26,089 nucleotides of DNA, taken from positions 1-26,089 of the forward strand of contig JAEXGT010000005.1 of the NCBI GenBank assembly GCA_023450615.1, in the 5' to 3' direction. Numbering within the stretch: position 1 is the first letter of the stretch; the number at the start of each line of letters is the position of its first letter. The translations under genes and the position numbers were made by a program. Below the pieces are notes generated by a model. It saw only the letters and a list, made by a program, of their open reading frames with translations. It did no database searches and was not told the DNA's origin. Below are positions 1-7,059 of this stretch, piece after piece. The DNA comes from Pseudomonadota bacterium. GTDB taxonomy: Bacteria; Pseudomonadota; Alphaproteobacteria; Rhizobiales; Beijerinckiaceae.

Positions 1-712
1 CGTAGGGCGACGTGCAGCCGATGAAAGCCGTGACGCGTGAAGAGGGTTTGGGAAAGAGCTTCAGCACCGCCGCCGTGATGACGCCGAGCGTGCCTTCGGA
101 ACCGATGAAAAGATCCTTCAGATCATAGCCCGTGTTGTCCTTGCGCAGGCCCTTCAAACCGTTCCAGATGCGCCCGTCCGCGAGCACGACTTCGAGGCCG
201 AGCGTGAGATCCCGCATATTGCCGTAACGCAGGACAGCGGTGCCGCCCGCATTGGTGGCAAGATTGCCGCCGATGCGGCACGAACCTTCCGAAGCGAGGG
301 AGAGAGGAAAGAAGTATCCGGCGTCGCCTGCCGCATCCTGGACCGTCTTCAGAATGCAGCCGGCCTCGACGGTGATCGTGGCATTCACGGGATCGATCTC
401 GCGGATTTTGTCGAGACGCGCGAGCGACAGCACCACTCCGCCGTAAGGCACGCCGCCGCCGACGAGGCCCGTATTGCCGCCCTGCGGCACCACCGCCACC
501 TCGGCCTTTGCGCATTCCTGCAGGACGAATGCAACTTCATCACGATCTTTCGGTCGCACGACCGCTAGAGCTTCGCCTCTGTAAAGCCCTCGCGCCTCGG
601 TGAGATGGCCATCGATGTCGCTCGCCGCCGTCAGCACATAGGCTGCGCCGAGCCTCGCCTTCAGGGTGTCAATGAGAGCCGTGCCAATGGTGCCGGATGC
701 CGTCATCGTCAT
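1..712 (-). CDS. FAD-binding oxidoreductase (GlcD / D-2-hydroxyacid dehydrogenase family), C-terminus cut by window edge
   Basis: Translating the minus strand from the ATG at 712 gives an open frame of 237 codons that runs off the window without a stop, so about half of a usual 460-480-residue protein is visible. It carries the PCMH-type FAD-binding domain: PQGGNTGLVGGG (about residues 75-86) is the pyrophosphate-binding loop, GGNLATNAGG follows at about 153-162, and GSEGTLGVI at about 210-218 is typical of the GlcD, D-lactate and D-2-hydroxyglutarate dehydrogenase family. These flavoenzymes oxidise D-2-hydroxyacids to 2-oxoacids. The substrate-binding C-terminal domain is outside the window, so the substrate cannot be named. 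It is divergent from the FAH-family gene at 819, with 106 bp between them. Confidence 0.93.
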   Translation of the reverse strand, partial: MTMTASGTIGTALIDTLKARLGAAYVLTAASDIDGHLTEARGLYRGEALAVVRPKDRDEVAFVLQECAKAEVAVVPQGGNTGLVGGGVPYGGVVLSLARLDKIREIDPVNATITVEAGCILKTVQDAAGDAGYFFPLSLASEGSCRIGGNLATNAGGTAVLRYGNMRDLTLGLEVVLADGRIWNGLKGLRKDNTGYDLKDLFIGSEGTLGVITAAVLKLFPKPSSRVTAFIGCTSPY

Positions 713-818
713 TCCTCGTGTGGAGCTCTCGTTCATGACGTCTTGTGGTGAGAACCGCAAGGTGTAGGAAGGGAGAAGACGACTCTGCCCTTTCATCAGA
801 AGGCTCACGCGAACCATC

Positions 819-1517
819 ATGGCCTATGTCATCCCCACTCCTCCGGTCCACGCCCTTCCGATTGCCGGAACCGGCGATCTTTTTCCTGTGCGGCGCGTCT
901 ATTGCGTCGGCCGTAACTACGCTGCACATGCACGGGAAATGGGTGGAGACCCGACCCGGGAGCCGCCGTTCTTCTTCATGAAGCCGGCGGATGCCCTCCA
1001 GATCGTCCCGGACGGCGAGGTTGTCGATCATCCCTACCCTCCCAAGACTCAGAACTACCATTTCGAACTCGAGCTGGTGGTCGCGCTCGCCAAGGGCGGT
1101 AAGGACATCCCGATCTCCGAGGCGCTCGACCATGTGTTCGGCTATGCCATCGGCCTCGATATGACCCGCCGCGACCTGCAGGACGAGGCCAAGCAGCTGC
1201 GCCGCTCGTGGGAGCTCGGCAAGGCTGCGGATCTTTCCGGCCCGGTCGGTCCGATCCATCCGGCCTCGAAGGTCGGGCATCCAGCCAAGGGCTCCATTAC
1301 ATTGTCTGTGGATGGTGCGGTGAAGCAGAAGGCGGATCTCTCGGACATGATCTGGTCCGTCGCCGAACAGATCGCCTATCTCTCCTCCTATTTCGAGCTT
1401 GCGCCCGGCGACGTGATCTTTGCCGGAACGCCGGAGGGCGTCGGAGCAGTTACCCAAGGGCAGACCATGGTGGGAGCCATCGAGGGCCTGGGCGAGATCA
1501 AATTGAGGGTTGTTTAA
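819..1517 (+). CDS. Fumarylacetoacetate hydrolase (FAH) family protein
   Basis: A 232-residue single-domain member of the FAH family. These metal-dependent enzymes cleave C-C bonds in, or decarboxylate or hydrate, beta-keto and acylpyruvate substrates of aromatic catabolism. The start is VYCVGRNYAAHA-like (about residues 27-38), as in fumarylpyruvate and acylpyruvate hydrolases. The metal-ligand pattern FELELVVAL (about 82-90) supplies the E-x-E pair, and GLDMTRRDLQ (about 112-121) supplies the Asp. The C-terminal stretch DVIFAGTPEGVG matches the family GTPxGVG loop. It is full length. It is probably a catabolic partner of the divergent FAD oxidase or stands alone. The exact substrate is not determinable; fumarylpyruvate or acylpyruvate is the closest guess. 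Confidence 0.9.
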   Translation: MAYVIPTPPVHALPIAGTGDLFPVRRVYCVGRNYAAHAREMGGDPTREPPFFFMKPADALQIVPDGEVVDHPYPPKTQNYHFELELVVALAKGGKDIPISEALDHVFGYAIGLDMTRRDLQDEAKQLRRSWELGKAADLSGPVGPIHPASKVGHPAKGSITLSVDGAVKQKADLSDMIWSVAEQIAYLSSYFELAPGDVIFAGTPEGVGAVTQGQTMVGAIEGLGEIKLRVV

Positions 1518-1572
1518 GGGACCTTACCGGCCACTTGCCTTTTTTGGGAGATTGGCCGTTACTGCGTCACGG

Positions 1573-1590
1573 CGCGGCCGGAAGGCCGCG
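1573..1590 (+). other. Small GNRA-type hairpin upstream of first binding-protein gene
   Basis: A perfect 7-bp stem (CGCGGCC / GGCCGCG) closes a GGAA loop, which fits the GNRA tetraloop pattern, about 50 bases before the ATG at 1641. No U-run follows, so it is not an obvious terminator. It could be a structured leader element or chance in GC-rich DNA. Confidence 0.3.
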
Positions 1591-1640
1591 AGCAAGATAG
1601 GCTCGAAGTGCAGCTGAGCCGCTAAGTTAAGGGAACGAAT

Positions 1641-2486
1641 ATGAAATTCGCAAAGACTGTCAGCCTCGCCATCCTCGGCACCACCCTTGCGATGGGCGCG
1701 GCCTCGGCCCAGGAAAAGACCGTCAAGATCGCCACGGAAGGCGCCTATGCCCCGTGGAACTTCACCGGCGCCGGCGGCAAGCTGGAGGGTTTTGAGATCG
1801 ACCTCGCCAATGACCTGTGCGCCCGCATGAAGGTCAAGTGCGAGATCGTGGCCCAGGACTGGGACGGTATCATCCCGGCGCTCAATGCCAAGAAGTACGA
1901 TGCCATCATGGCCGGCATGAGCATCACCGACGAGCGCAAGAAGGCCATCGACTTCGCAGGCCCCTATGCGGCTGGCCCGAATGGCTTCCTCGTGGAGAAG
2001 AACTCGCCGCTGGCCAAGATGCCGGGCACGGGTCAGGCCTATAACCTCAGCACGCAGCAGGCCGATGCCGAGAAGGCCATCGAAGCCGTGAAGCCGCTCC
2101 TGAAGGGCAAGACCATCGGCGTTCAGGGCTCGACCATCCACGCGAACTTCGCCGACAAGTACTATAAGGGCAACTCCGAAATCCGCGAGTACAAGACCAC
2201 GGAGGCTCACGATCTCGACCTCGCCGCTGGCCGCATCGACATCGTGCTGGCCGATTCCACGGCCATCATCGGCACCCTCGAGAAGCCCGAATTCAAGGAT
2301 TACGTCCTCGTCGGCCCGTCCATCACCGGCGGTCTCCTCGGCCAAGGCGTCGGCGTCGGCCTGCGCAAGGACGATACCGAGCTGAAGAAGGCCTTCAACG
2401 AAGCAATTCAGGCTGCCGTAAAGGACGGCACCGTGAAGAAGCTTTCGGAGAAGTGGTTCAAGATCGACATCTCCCCGAAGGGCTGA
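1641..2486 (+). CDS. Periplasmic polar amino acid-binding protein (ArgT/HisJ family), copy 1
   Basis: This 281-residue secreted solute-binding protein of family 3 captures basic or polar amino acids (lysine, arginine, ornithine, histidine or derivatives) for the permease encoded at 3642-5876. A Sec signal peptide (KFAKTVSLAILGTTLAMGAASA) likely ends at residue 23. The mature start EKTVKIATEGAYAPWNF is the family lobe-1 opening. MSITDERKKAIDF carries the Arg that binds the ligand carboxylate in HisJ/LAO proteins, and RIDIVLAD ends in the Asp equivalent to HisJ Asp161, which binds the alpha-amino group. An AAGGGA ribosome site at 1629-1634 supports the start. Residues 17-93 are identical to copy 2 downstream. 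A terminator follows at 2506, so this gene may be transcribed partly on its own. Confidence 0.95.
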   Translation: MKFAKTVSLAILGTTLAMGAASAQEKTVKIATEGAYAPWNFTGAGGKLEGFEIDLANDLCARMKVKCEIVAQDWDGIIPALNAKKYDAIMAGMSITDERKKAIDFAGPYAAGPNGFLVEKNSPLAKMPGTGQAYNLSTQQADAEKAIEAVKPLLKGKTIGVQGSTIHANFADKYYKGNSEIREYKTTEAHDLDLAAGRIDIVLADSTAIIGTLEKPEFKDYVLVGPSITGGLLGQGVGVGLRKDDTELKKAFNEAIQAAVKDGTVKKLSEKWFKIDISPKG

Positions 2487-2505
2487 TCTTTGGCTTCATA
2501 CGTTC

Positions 2506-2533
2506 AAGGCGCGGCATCAGCCGCGCCTTTTTG
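2506..2533 (+). terminator. Rho-independent terminator after binding protein 1
   Basis: The arms AAGGCGCGGC (2506-2515) and GCCGCGCCTT (2520-2529) form a perfect 10-bp stem around the loop ATCA and run into a short T tract. It sits 20 bases after the stop at 2486. It would separate expression of copy 1 from copy 2 and the transport genes, or attenuate read-through. Confidence 0.9.
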
Positions 2534-2693
2534 TATGAAAACAGGCAAAATGCGACGCAAAGCATCATTTTGAGCTCTGTGTTTGCAATGAAATGGGCTT
2601 GCACTGGCTCGGCTTTTGAATGTTAGCTTTGATCCGACGGGCGGAAGCCACCGCCCGGATAAGATTCAGCTGAAGCTGATCAAGGGAACGACG

Positions 2694-3539
2694 ATGAAGC
2701 TGTTGAAAACACTCGGATTCGGCCTAGTGGCCTCCGCGCTCGCGATGGGTGCGGCTTCGGCCCAGGAAAAGACCGTCAAGATCGCGACGGAAGGCGCTTA
2801 CGCCCCGTGGAACTTCACCGGCGCCGGCGGCAAGCTGGAGGGTTTTGAGATCGACCTCGCCAACGACCTGTGCGCCCGCATGAAGGTCAAGTGCGAGATC
2901 GTGGCTCAGGACTGGGACGGTATCATCCCGGCGCTCAACGCCAAGAAGTACGATGCCATCATGGCCGGCATGAACATCACGCCGAAGCGCCTCGAGGCGA
3001 TCAACTTCTCTCGCCCCTACGCCACCGGCTCTCACGGGTGGGGCGTTCTGAAGGATTCGCCTCTGGCCAAGCTCGCTGGCCAGGGCAAGCGCATCAACCT
3101 CGACAAGGACCCTGAAGCCGCCAAGGCGATGATCGAGGAGTGGAAGCCGCTTCTGAAGGGCAAGACCGTCGGCACGCAAAGCTCGACCGTGAACGGCGCC
3201 TTCCTCGAGAAGTACCTGAAGGACACCATCACCATCCGTGAATACAAGACCACGGAGCAGCACGACCTCGATCTCGCGGCAGGCCGCATCGATGCGATCT
3301 TCGCAGCCCATTCCTCGCTGAAGGCCTCGACCGAGAAGCCGGAATTCAAGGATATGCAGATCGTCGGCGGCGCGGTGGACGGCGATGTGCTCGGACGCGG
3401 CGTGGCGGTCGGCCTGCGCAAGGACGACGCCGAGCTGAAGGGCATGTTCGATAAGGCCATCCAGGCGGCCATCGACGATGGCACCGTGAAGAAGCTCACG
3501 GAGAAGTGGTTCAAGATCGACATGGCTCCTCAGACCTGA
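2694..3539 (+). CDS. Periplasmic polar amino acid-binding protein (ArgT/HisJ family), copy 2
   Basis: A second 281-residue binding protein paralogous to the gene at 1641. I chose ATG 2694 over an in-frame ATG at 2616 because AAGGGA lies at 2682-2687 and because a normal signal peptide (MKLLKTLGFG...ASA, cleaved after about residue 23) begins there; it also makes both copies the same length. Residues 17-93 match copy 1 exactly, with only silent base changes, while the remaining 188 residues match at about 56% by my hand count. The position equivalent to HisJ Asp161 reads RIDAIFAAHSS, so Ala replaces the Asp that normally holds the ligand's amino group. The ligand is therefore probably different from copy 1. 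Both copies could feed the same permease, as ArgT and HisJ do. Confidence 0.94.
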   Translation: MKLLKTLGFGLVASALAMGAASAQEKTVKIATEGAYAPWNFTGAGGKLEGFEIDLANDLCARMKVKCEIVAQDWDGIIPALNAKKYDAIMAGMNITPKRLEAINFSRPYATGSHGWGVLKDSPLAKLAGQGKRINLDKDPEAAKAMIEEWKPLLKGKTVGTQSSTVNGAFLEKYLKDTITIREYKTTEQHDLDLAAGRIDAIFAAHSSLKASTEKPEFKDMQIVGGAVDGDVLGRGVAVGLRKDDAELKGMFDKAIQAAIDDGTVKKLTEKWFKIDMAPQT

Positions 3540-3591
3540 TGAGGGTCAGCAAAGCCGGCGAATTTTCGCACCGGATGTGACATATCACGCC

Positions 3592-3616
3592 CCGCCCCGC
3601 GCCCGACGCGGGGCGG
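3592..3616 (+). other. GC-rich intercistronic hairpin between binding protein 2 and permease genes
   Basis: CCGCCCCGCG (3592-3601) pairs with CGCGGGGCGG (3607-3616) in a perfect 10-bp stem around the loop CCCGA. No T run follows, so it is a poor terminator. Its location between a binding-protein gene and its permease genes fits a stem that protects the upstream mRNA from 3' exonucleases and keeps the binding protein in excess. That role is inferred. Confidence 0.7.
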
Positions 3617-3641
3617 AGTACATTCAGGAAAGTAGAAACGC

Positions 3642-4364
3642 GTGCAGCAACTGAGCTATTTCGAACTCATCGGGTTCGGCCCCAATGGATGGGGATGGGC
3701 TCTTCTGACGGCAACGGGCATGACGATTGCCGTCGCCTCTTGCGGTTTCCTCGCAGGATCCGTCGTCGGAACTTTCGTAGCCTGGGGCAAGATCGGCGGC
3801 AATGCGCCGGTTCGCTGGCTCGCAGACGGGTACACGACCGTCCTGCGTGGCATCCCCGACCTTCTGGTGATCTATCTGTTCTATTTCGGCGGCAGCGCCG
3901 CACTCGGCGCCATCGGCAGCCTGTTCGGGGCTGACGGCTTCATTGGCGTTCCGGCTTTCGTCACGGGCGCCATGGCCATCGGCATCGTCTCCGGCGCCTA
4001 TCAGGCCGAGGTGTTCCGTGGCGCATACCAAGTGGTCAGCCGCGGTGAGCTTGAGGCCGCGCGTTCGGTCGGCATGCATCGCTGGCTCATGTTCCGCCGC
4101 ATCATCGCACCGCAGGTACTGCGCTATGCCATTCCCGGCCTCGGCAACACCTGGCAGCTGGTGCTGAAGGAATCCGCGCTGATCTCGGTGACGGGCCTCG
4201 TCGAGCTTCTGCGTCAGGCCCAGGTGGCTGCGGGCTCCACGCGGCGTCCGTTCGATTTCTACATCACGGCAGCGATCCTCTATCTCCTGATCACCTGGGT
4301 TTCGACCTACCTGTTCCAGCGCGCGGAGACGCACTCGATGCGCGGCATGCGGAGGGCTTCCTGA
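3642..4364 (+). CDS. Amino acid ABC transporter permease (HisQ type)
   Basis: This 240-residue integral membrane protein begins at GTG 3642, preceded by AGGAAAG about 10 bases upstream. It has several hydrophobic membrane segments and the His/Glu/Gln/Arg/opine family signature. The EAA loop that contacts the ATPase is ELEAARSVGMHRWLMFRR, at about residues 138-155. LRGIPDLLVIYLFYFGG at about 67-83 is the family RGxP motif region. It would heterodimerise with the permease encoded next, which its stop codon overlaps by one base (TGATG), implying translational coupling. Length and motifs are normal for HisQ/OccQ/NocQ proteins. Confidence 0.94.
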   Translation: MQQLSYFELIGFGPNGWGWALLTATGMTIAVASCGFLAGSVVGTFVAWGKIGGNAPVRWLADGYTTVLRGIPDLLVIYLFYFGGSAALGAIGSLFGADGFIGVPAFVTGAMAIGIVSGAYQAEVFRGAYQVVSRGELEAARSVGMHRWLMFRRIIAPQVLRYAIPGLGNTWQLVLKESALISVTGLVELLRQAQVAAGSTRRPFDFYITAAILYLLITWVSTYLFQRAETHSMRGMRRAS

Positions 4365-5089
4365 TGGATTTCGAGTTCATGCAGGAAGCCTTCCTGCGTC
4401 TCATCACCGGCGTCCCGCTCACGCTCAATCTCGCCTTCACGTCGATTGCATTCGGCGCGATCTTCGCGATGCTTCTGGCGCTCATGCGCATGTCGAACCT
4501 CAAGGTGCTCGACTGGCCGGCGCAGGCCTATGTGTTCGTGTTTCGCGGCACGCCCCTGCTCGTGCAAATCTTCCTGATCTATTACGGCCTCGGTCAGTTT
4601 CGTCCGACTCTGGATGCCATGGGATTGTGGGGCTTCTTCCGCGAACCCTACTGGTGCGCGGTTCTTGCGCTGACCATGAACACGGCGGCCTATGGCAGCG
4701 AGATCATTCGCGGCGGCCTGCAATCCGTTCCTCACAATCAGGTGGAGGCCGCGCGTGCCTGCGGCATGTCGGGTTTCCTGCTCTTCCGCCGCATCATCTT
4801 CCCGATCGCTGTGCGTCAGGCCCTTCCGGCTTACGGCAGCGAAGTCATCCTCATGGTAAAGGCTACGTCGCTCGCCTCCGTGATCACGATGATGGAAGTC
4901 ACCGGCCTTGCTGCCAAGATGATCTCGCAGACCTTCCGCGCCGTCGAAGTGTTCGTCGTGGCCGGCGCGATTTACCTCGTCCTGAACTTCGTCATCACAC
5001 GCATCATCATGGCCATCGAATGGTGGCTCTCGCCCCATCTGCGTCGCCCGCCGGCTATCGAGCCGCGCCTGGAGGCCGCGCATGTCTAA
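4364..5089 (+). CDS. Amino acid ABC transporter permease (HisM type)
   Basis: A 241-residue membrane protein and the partner of the upstream permease. The first segment region has the family pattern GVPLTLNLAFTSIAFGAI. FRGTPLLVQIFLIYYGLGQF (about residues 60-79) is the strongly conserved RGTPLLVQ motif of polar amino acid permeases. The ATPase-contact EAA loop is VEAARACGMSGFLLFRR at about 127-143. Start and stop overlap both neighbours (by 1 base upstream and 8 bases downstream), so the three transport genes are one translational unit. The C-terminal tail past the last membrane segment (PHLRRPPAIEPRLEAAHV) is cytoplasmic. Confidence 0.94.
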   Translation: MDFEFMQEAFLRLITGVPLTLNLAFTSIAFGAIFAMLLALMRMSNLKVLDWPAQAYVFVFRGTPLLVQIFLIYYGLGQFRPTLDAMGLWGFFREPYWCAVLALTMNTAAYGSEIIRGGLQSVPHNQVEAARACGMSGFLLFRRIIFPIAVRQALPAYGSEVILMVKATSLASVITMMEVTGLAAKMISQTFRAVEVFVVAGAIYLVLNFVITRIIMAIEWWLSPHLRRPPAIEPRLEAAHV

Positions 5090-5876
5090 CGGAGTTGCAT
5101 CCTTGTCTTCCCAGACTGTTCCTGCAGTTTCGATCACGAATCTGCGCAAGAGCTTCGGCCCGCTCGAAGTGCTCAAAGGCGTCTCCCTGAAAGCCAACGA
5201 GGGCGATGTGATCTCGATCCTCGGCGCTTCAGGCTCCGGCAAGTCGACGATGCTTCGCTGCATCAACATGCTCGAAGTGCCCGATGGCGGCGATGTCACC
5301 ATCGGTGGCGAGACGATAAAGCTCAAGGCGAGCCGCAAGGGCATGCTGCCGGCGGACCAGCGCCAGGTGGATCGCATCCGCTCGCGCGTCGCCATGGTGT
5401 TCCAGAGCTTCAATCTCTGGTCCCACATGACGATCCTGGAGAACGTGATCGAAGCGCCCGTGCATGTGCAGAAGCGCTCGAAGGCGGAATGCATTGCGGA
5501 AGCTGAGGAGCTTCTCGCGAAAGTCGGCATTGCCGACAAGCGCAACCAATATCCCTCTCACCTCTCCGGCGGCCAGCAGCAGCGCGCCGCGATTGCACGC
5601 GCTCTCGCCATGCGCCCGGACGTGATGCTCTTCGACGAGCCGACCTCCGCGCTCGATCCCGAACTCGTCGGCGAGGTGCTGCGCGTCATGCGTTCGCTCG
5701 CCGAGGAGGGACGCACCATGCTGGTGGTCACCCACGAGATGGGCTTTGCCCGCGACGTATCGAACCGCGTCGTCTTTCTGCACAAAGGCGTGGTGGAAGA
5801 GGAAGGGTCTCCGGCTGAGGTATTCGGCGCCCCGAAATCCGAGCGCTTCAAGCAATTCATCTCAAGCCATCGGTAA
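5082..5876 (+). CDS. Amino acid ABC transporter ATP-binding protein (HisP/GlnQ type)
   Basis: A 264-residue cytoplasmic ATPase that powers the importer. Visible motifs are Walker A GASGSGKST (residues 48-56), the Q-loop region VAMVFQSFNLW, signature LSGGQQQR (about 161-168), Walker B VMLFDEPTSALDPE (about 180-193) and the switch His in VVTHEMGFA. The Ser/Lys-rich insert around GETIKLKASRKGMLPADQ is typical of the HisP subgroup, not of GlnQ. It starts 8 bases before the stop of the permease gene and is followed by a strong terminator, ending the operon. Confidence 0.95.
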   Translation: MSNGVASLSSQTVPAVSITNLRKSFGPLEVLKGVSLKANEGDVISILGASGSGKSTMLRCINMLEVPDGGDVTIGGETIKLKASRKGMLPADQRQVDRIRSRVAMVFQSFNLWSHMTILENVIEAPVHVQKRSKAECIAEAEELLAKVGIADKRNQYPSHLSGGQQQRAAIARALAMRPDVMLFDEPTSALDPELVGEVLRVMRSLAEEGRTMLVVTHEMGFARDVSNRVVFLHKGVVEEEGSPAEVFGAPKSERFKQFISSHR

Positions 5877-5877
5877 A

Positions 5878-5907
5878 GAAAAAGCGCGGATCAGACCGCG
5901 CTTTTTT
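5878..5907. terminator. Bidirectional rho-independent terminator between convergent genes
   Basis: AAAAAGCGCGG (5879-5889) pairs with CCGCGCTTTTT (5896-5906) around the loop ATCAGA. The T-rich side serves the rightward ABC operon, and the A-rich side becomes a U tract for the leftward gene ending at 5918. Confidence 0.92.
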
Positions 5908-5917
5908 TATGGAGTTA

Positions 5918-6289
5918 TCAGCGCCGTTCGATCCGGCGTGGTGGCTCTCCGGAACGAGGCGGGTATTCCCCTCCTCTTCTGGAAGGATCCTGCCACGCAA
6001 TATCCCGGTCTGCCGGACGCGTGGGAAGGATGAGCCCGATCACGGCCGGAATGGCGAGGATCAGCAGGGACACCGCGCCCCAGACGAAGACGATGGCGCC
6101 GAGCCCCAGGCTTCTCAGCACCGAAAATCCCCAGGAGAGCCACTCGACGGTTTCGGGATGGTCGCTCACGATATCCGCATTGCGGACAGCGACGTCGCCG
6201 AAGACATCGAGAAGGCCGTATGCGCCCCATGCGAACAGGGACCAGAGCGCAACTCCGATCCAAGCGAGAACCCAGAGCAAGCGCCTCAT
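5918..6289 (-). CDS. Small two-helix membrane protein, function unknown
   Basis: A 123-residue protein with one hydrophobic segment near the N-terminus (RLLWVLAWIGVALWSLFAWG, residues 2-21) and a second at about 62-88 (LGLGAIVFVWGAVSLLILAI...). These are separated by a polar stretch with DVAVRNADIVSDHPETVEW, and a charged Arg/Pro-rich tail (GGEYPPRSGEPPRR) follows. I recognise no named domain. Its ATG overlaps the stop of the DUF4112 gene by 4 bases, so the two are co-translated and the proteins may work together at the membrane. Similar small proteins occur beside DUF4112 genes in Hyphomicrobiales as far as I recall, but that recollection is untested. Confidence 0.82.
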   Translation of the reverse strand: MRRLLWVLAWIGVALWSLFAWGAYGLLDVFGDVAVRNADIVSDHPETVEWLSWGFSVLRSLGLGAIVFVWGAVSLLILAIPAVIGLILPTRPADRDIAWQDPSRRGGEYPPRSGEPPRRIERR

Positions 6290-6729
6290 CCGCGGCGCTC
6301 CTTGACTCGCACGGCGGTTCCGTCGATTTCCCTCGGCCCCCGTTTGGGCATACCCAGATGATCGTGGATGATGCGCAGGTTGCGCTCGTTGGCCTTGAAG
6401 AACACGTCGAACACGTCACCGGCCAGCGGAATGGCGCCGATGGCTGTATCCATGGCCACATTCCCCACCATGCGAGCAATCTTCCAGCGGGGAAGTCCGA
6501 GCTGACGCGCCTCCCAGATGATGTAGCTGGCAAGAGCCGCCGACAGGACATCGCCAACGCCCGGCACCAAGCCCAGGAGGGCATCGAAGCCGACGCGACG
6601 GTTCAGGCCCGGAATGATGAACGCGCTGTCCAGCAGCCTCGCCAGGAGCGTGATCCGCGCAAGCGAATCCTCCCGGCTCGGGCCGGCAGCCTTGATGGCT
6701 TCGAACAGATCACTACGGACAGCGGGCAT
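6286..6729 (-). CDS. DUF4112 domain-containing protein
   Basis: This 147-residue protein matches the DUF4112 pattern: LARLLDSAFIIPG (about residues 29-41), FDALLGLVPGVGDVLSA (about 48-64), an amphipathic or membrane-associated stretch, then GNVAMDTAIGAIPLAGDVFD (about 88-107) and KANERNLRIIHDHL (about 111-124). The repeated P-G-x-G-D and P-x-A-G-D turns are hallmarks of the family. The biochemical role is unknown. It starts at ATG 6729, with GGAGA nearby upstream on the minus strand, and is first in a two-gene unit with the small membrane protein. Confidence 0.88.
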   Translation of the reverse strand: MPAVRSDLFEAIKAAGPSREDSLARITLLARLLDSAFIIPGLNRRVGFDALLGLVPGVGDVLSAALASYIIWEARQLGLPRWKIARMVGNVAMDTAIGAIPLAGDVFDVFFKANERNLRIIHDHLGMPKRGPREIDGTAVRVKERRG

Positions 6730-7059
6730 TCCAGTCTCCAGGGGCCGATGTTACGGCTCACAACATGATATGTGGGCCGCTGCCCAAGGCTGCAAGATCC
6801 GAAGAATTGTTACATATAACATTCAAGTATAAAAATTTTCTCAGGCTAGAAGTCTTGCAAAATAAGGCTTCCCGATCTTTTAACCCTTTTGAATTAGCGT
6901 TCTCCCCCTGCATCACTCTTGCCTCTATTAAGGCCTAGCTTAGCTAATTGCGCCTAAGCGAGAAACGCGCCTGCCGGATTACTGGCCAATAACATCATTG
7001 CCGTCGGGAGGACCATCCACACGGCGTCGCTTGTGGGGGCTCAGAACGGGGAGTACCCG
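6730..7059. other. 330-bp divergent intergenic region, AT-rich in the centre
   Basis: No gene is visible. From about 6800 to 6960 the base composition drops far below that of the neighbouring genes, which is usual for promoters of divergent units. TTGCAA (6855-6860) followed 17 bases later by TTTTAA (6878-6883) is a weak sigma-70-like match for the rightward gene. A short TAGCT-T-AGCTA inverted repeat lies near 6937-6947. I see no terminator, small RNA or riboswitch structure that I would defend. Confidence 0.4.

Noticed and set aside
2605..2620. Sigma-54-like sequence TGGCTCG-N4-TTGAA upstream of the second binding protein, attractive because amino acid importers can be NtrC controlled
   Set aside because: The essential GC of the -12 element is GA here, and the -24 element also has a mismatch; too weak to annotate.
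2616..2693. In-frame upstream extension (26 codons) of the second binding protein
   Set aside because: It lacks a ribosome site, would bury the signal peptide inside the protein, and makes the length differ from its paralogue; ATG 2694 has AAGGGA in the right place.
4307..5545. 412-residue minus-strand open frame under the permease and ATPase genes
   Set aside because: It overlaps two confidently identified genes and shows low-complexity Arg/Glu/His composition typical of antisense frames.
6937..6947. Short TAGCT-T-AGCTA inverted repeat in the 6730-7059 gap as a binding site
   Set aside because: Five-base arms in an AT-rich stretch occur readily by chance, and no second copy or promoter geometry supports it.
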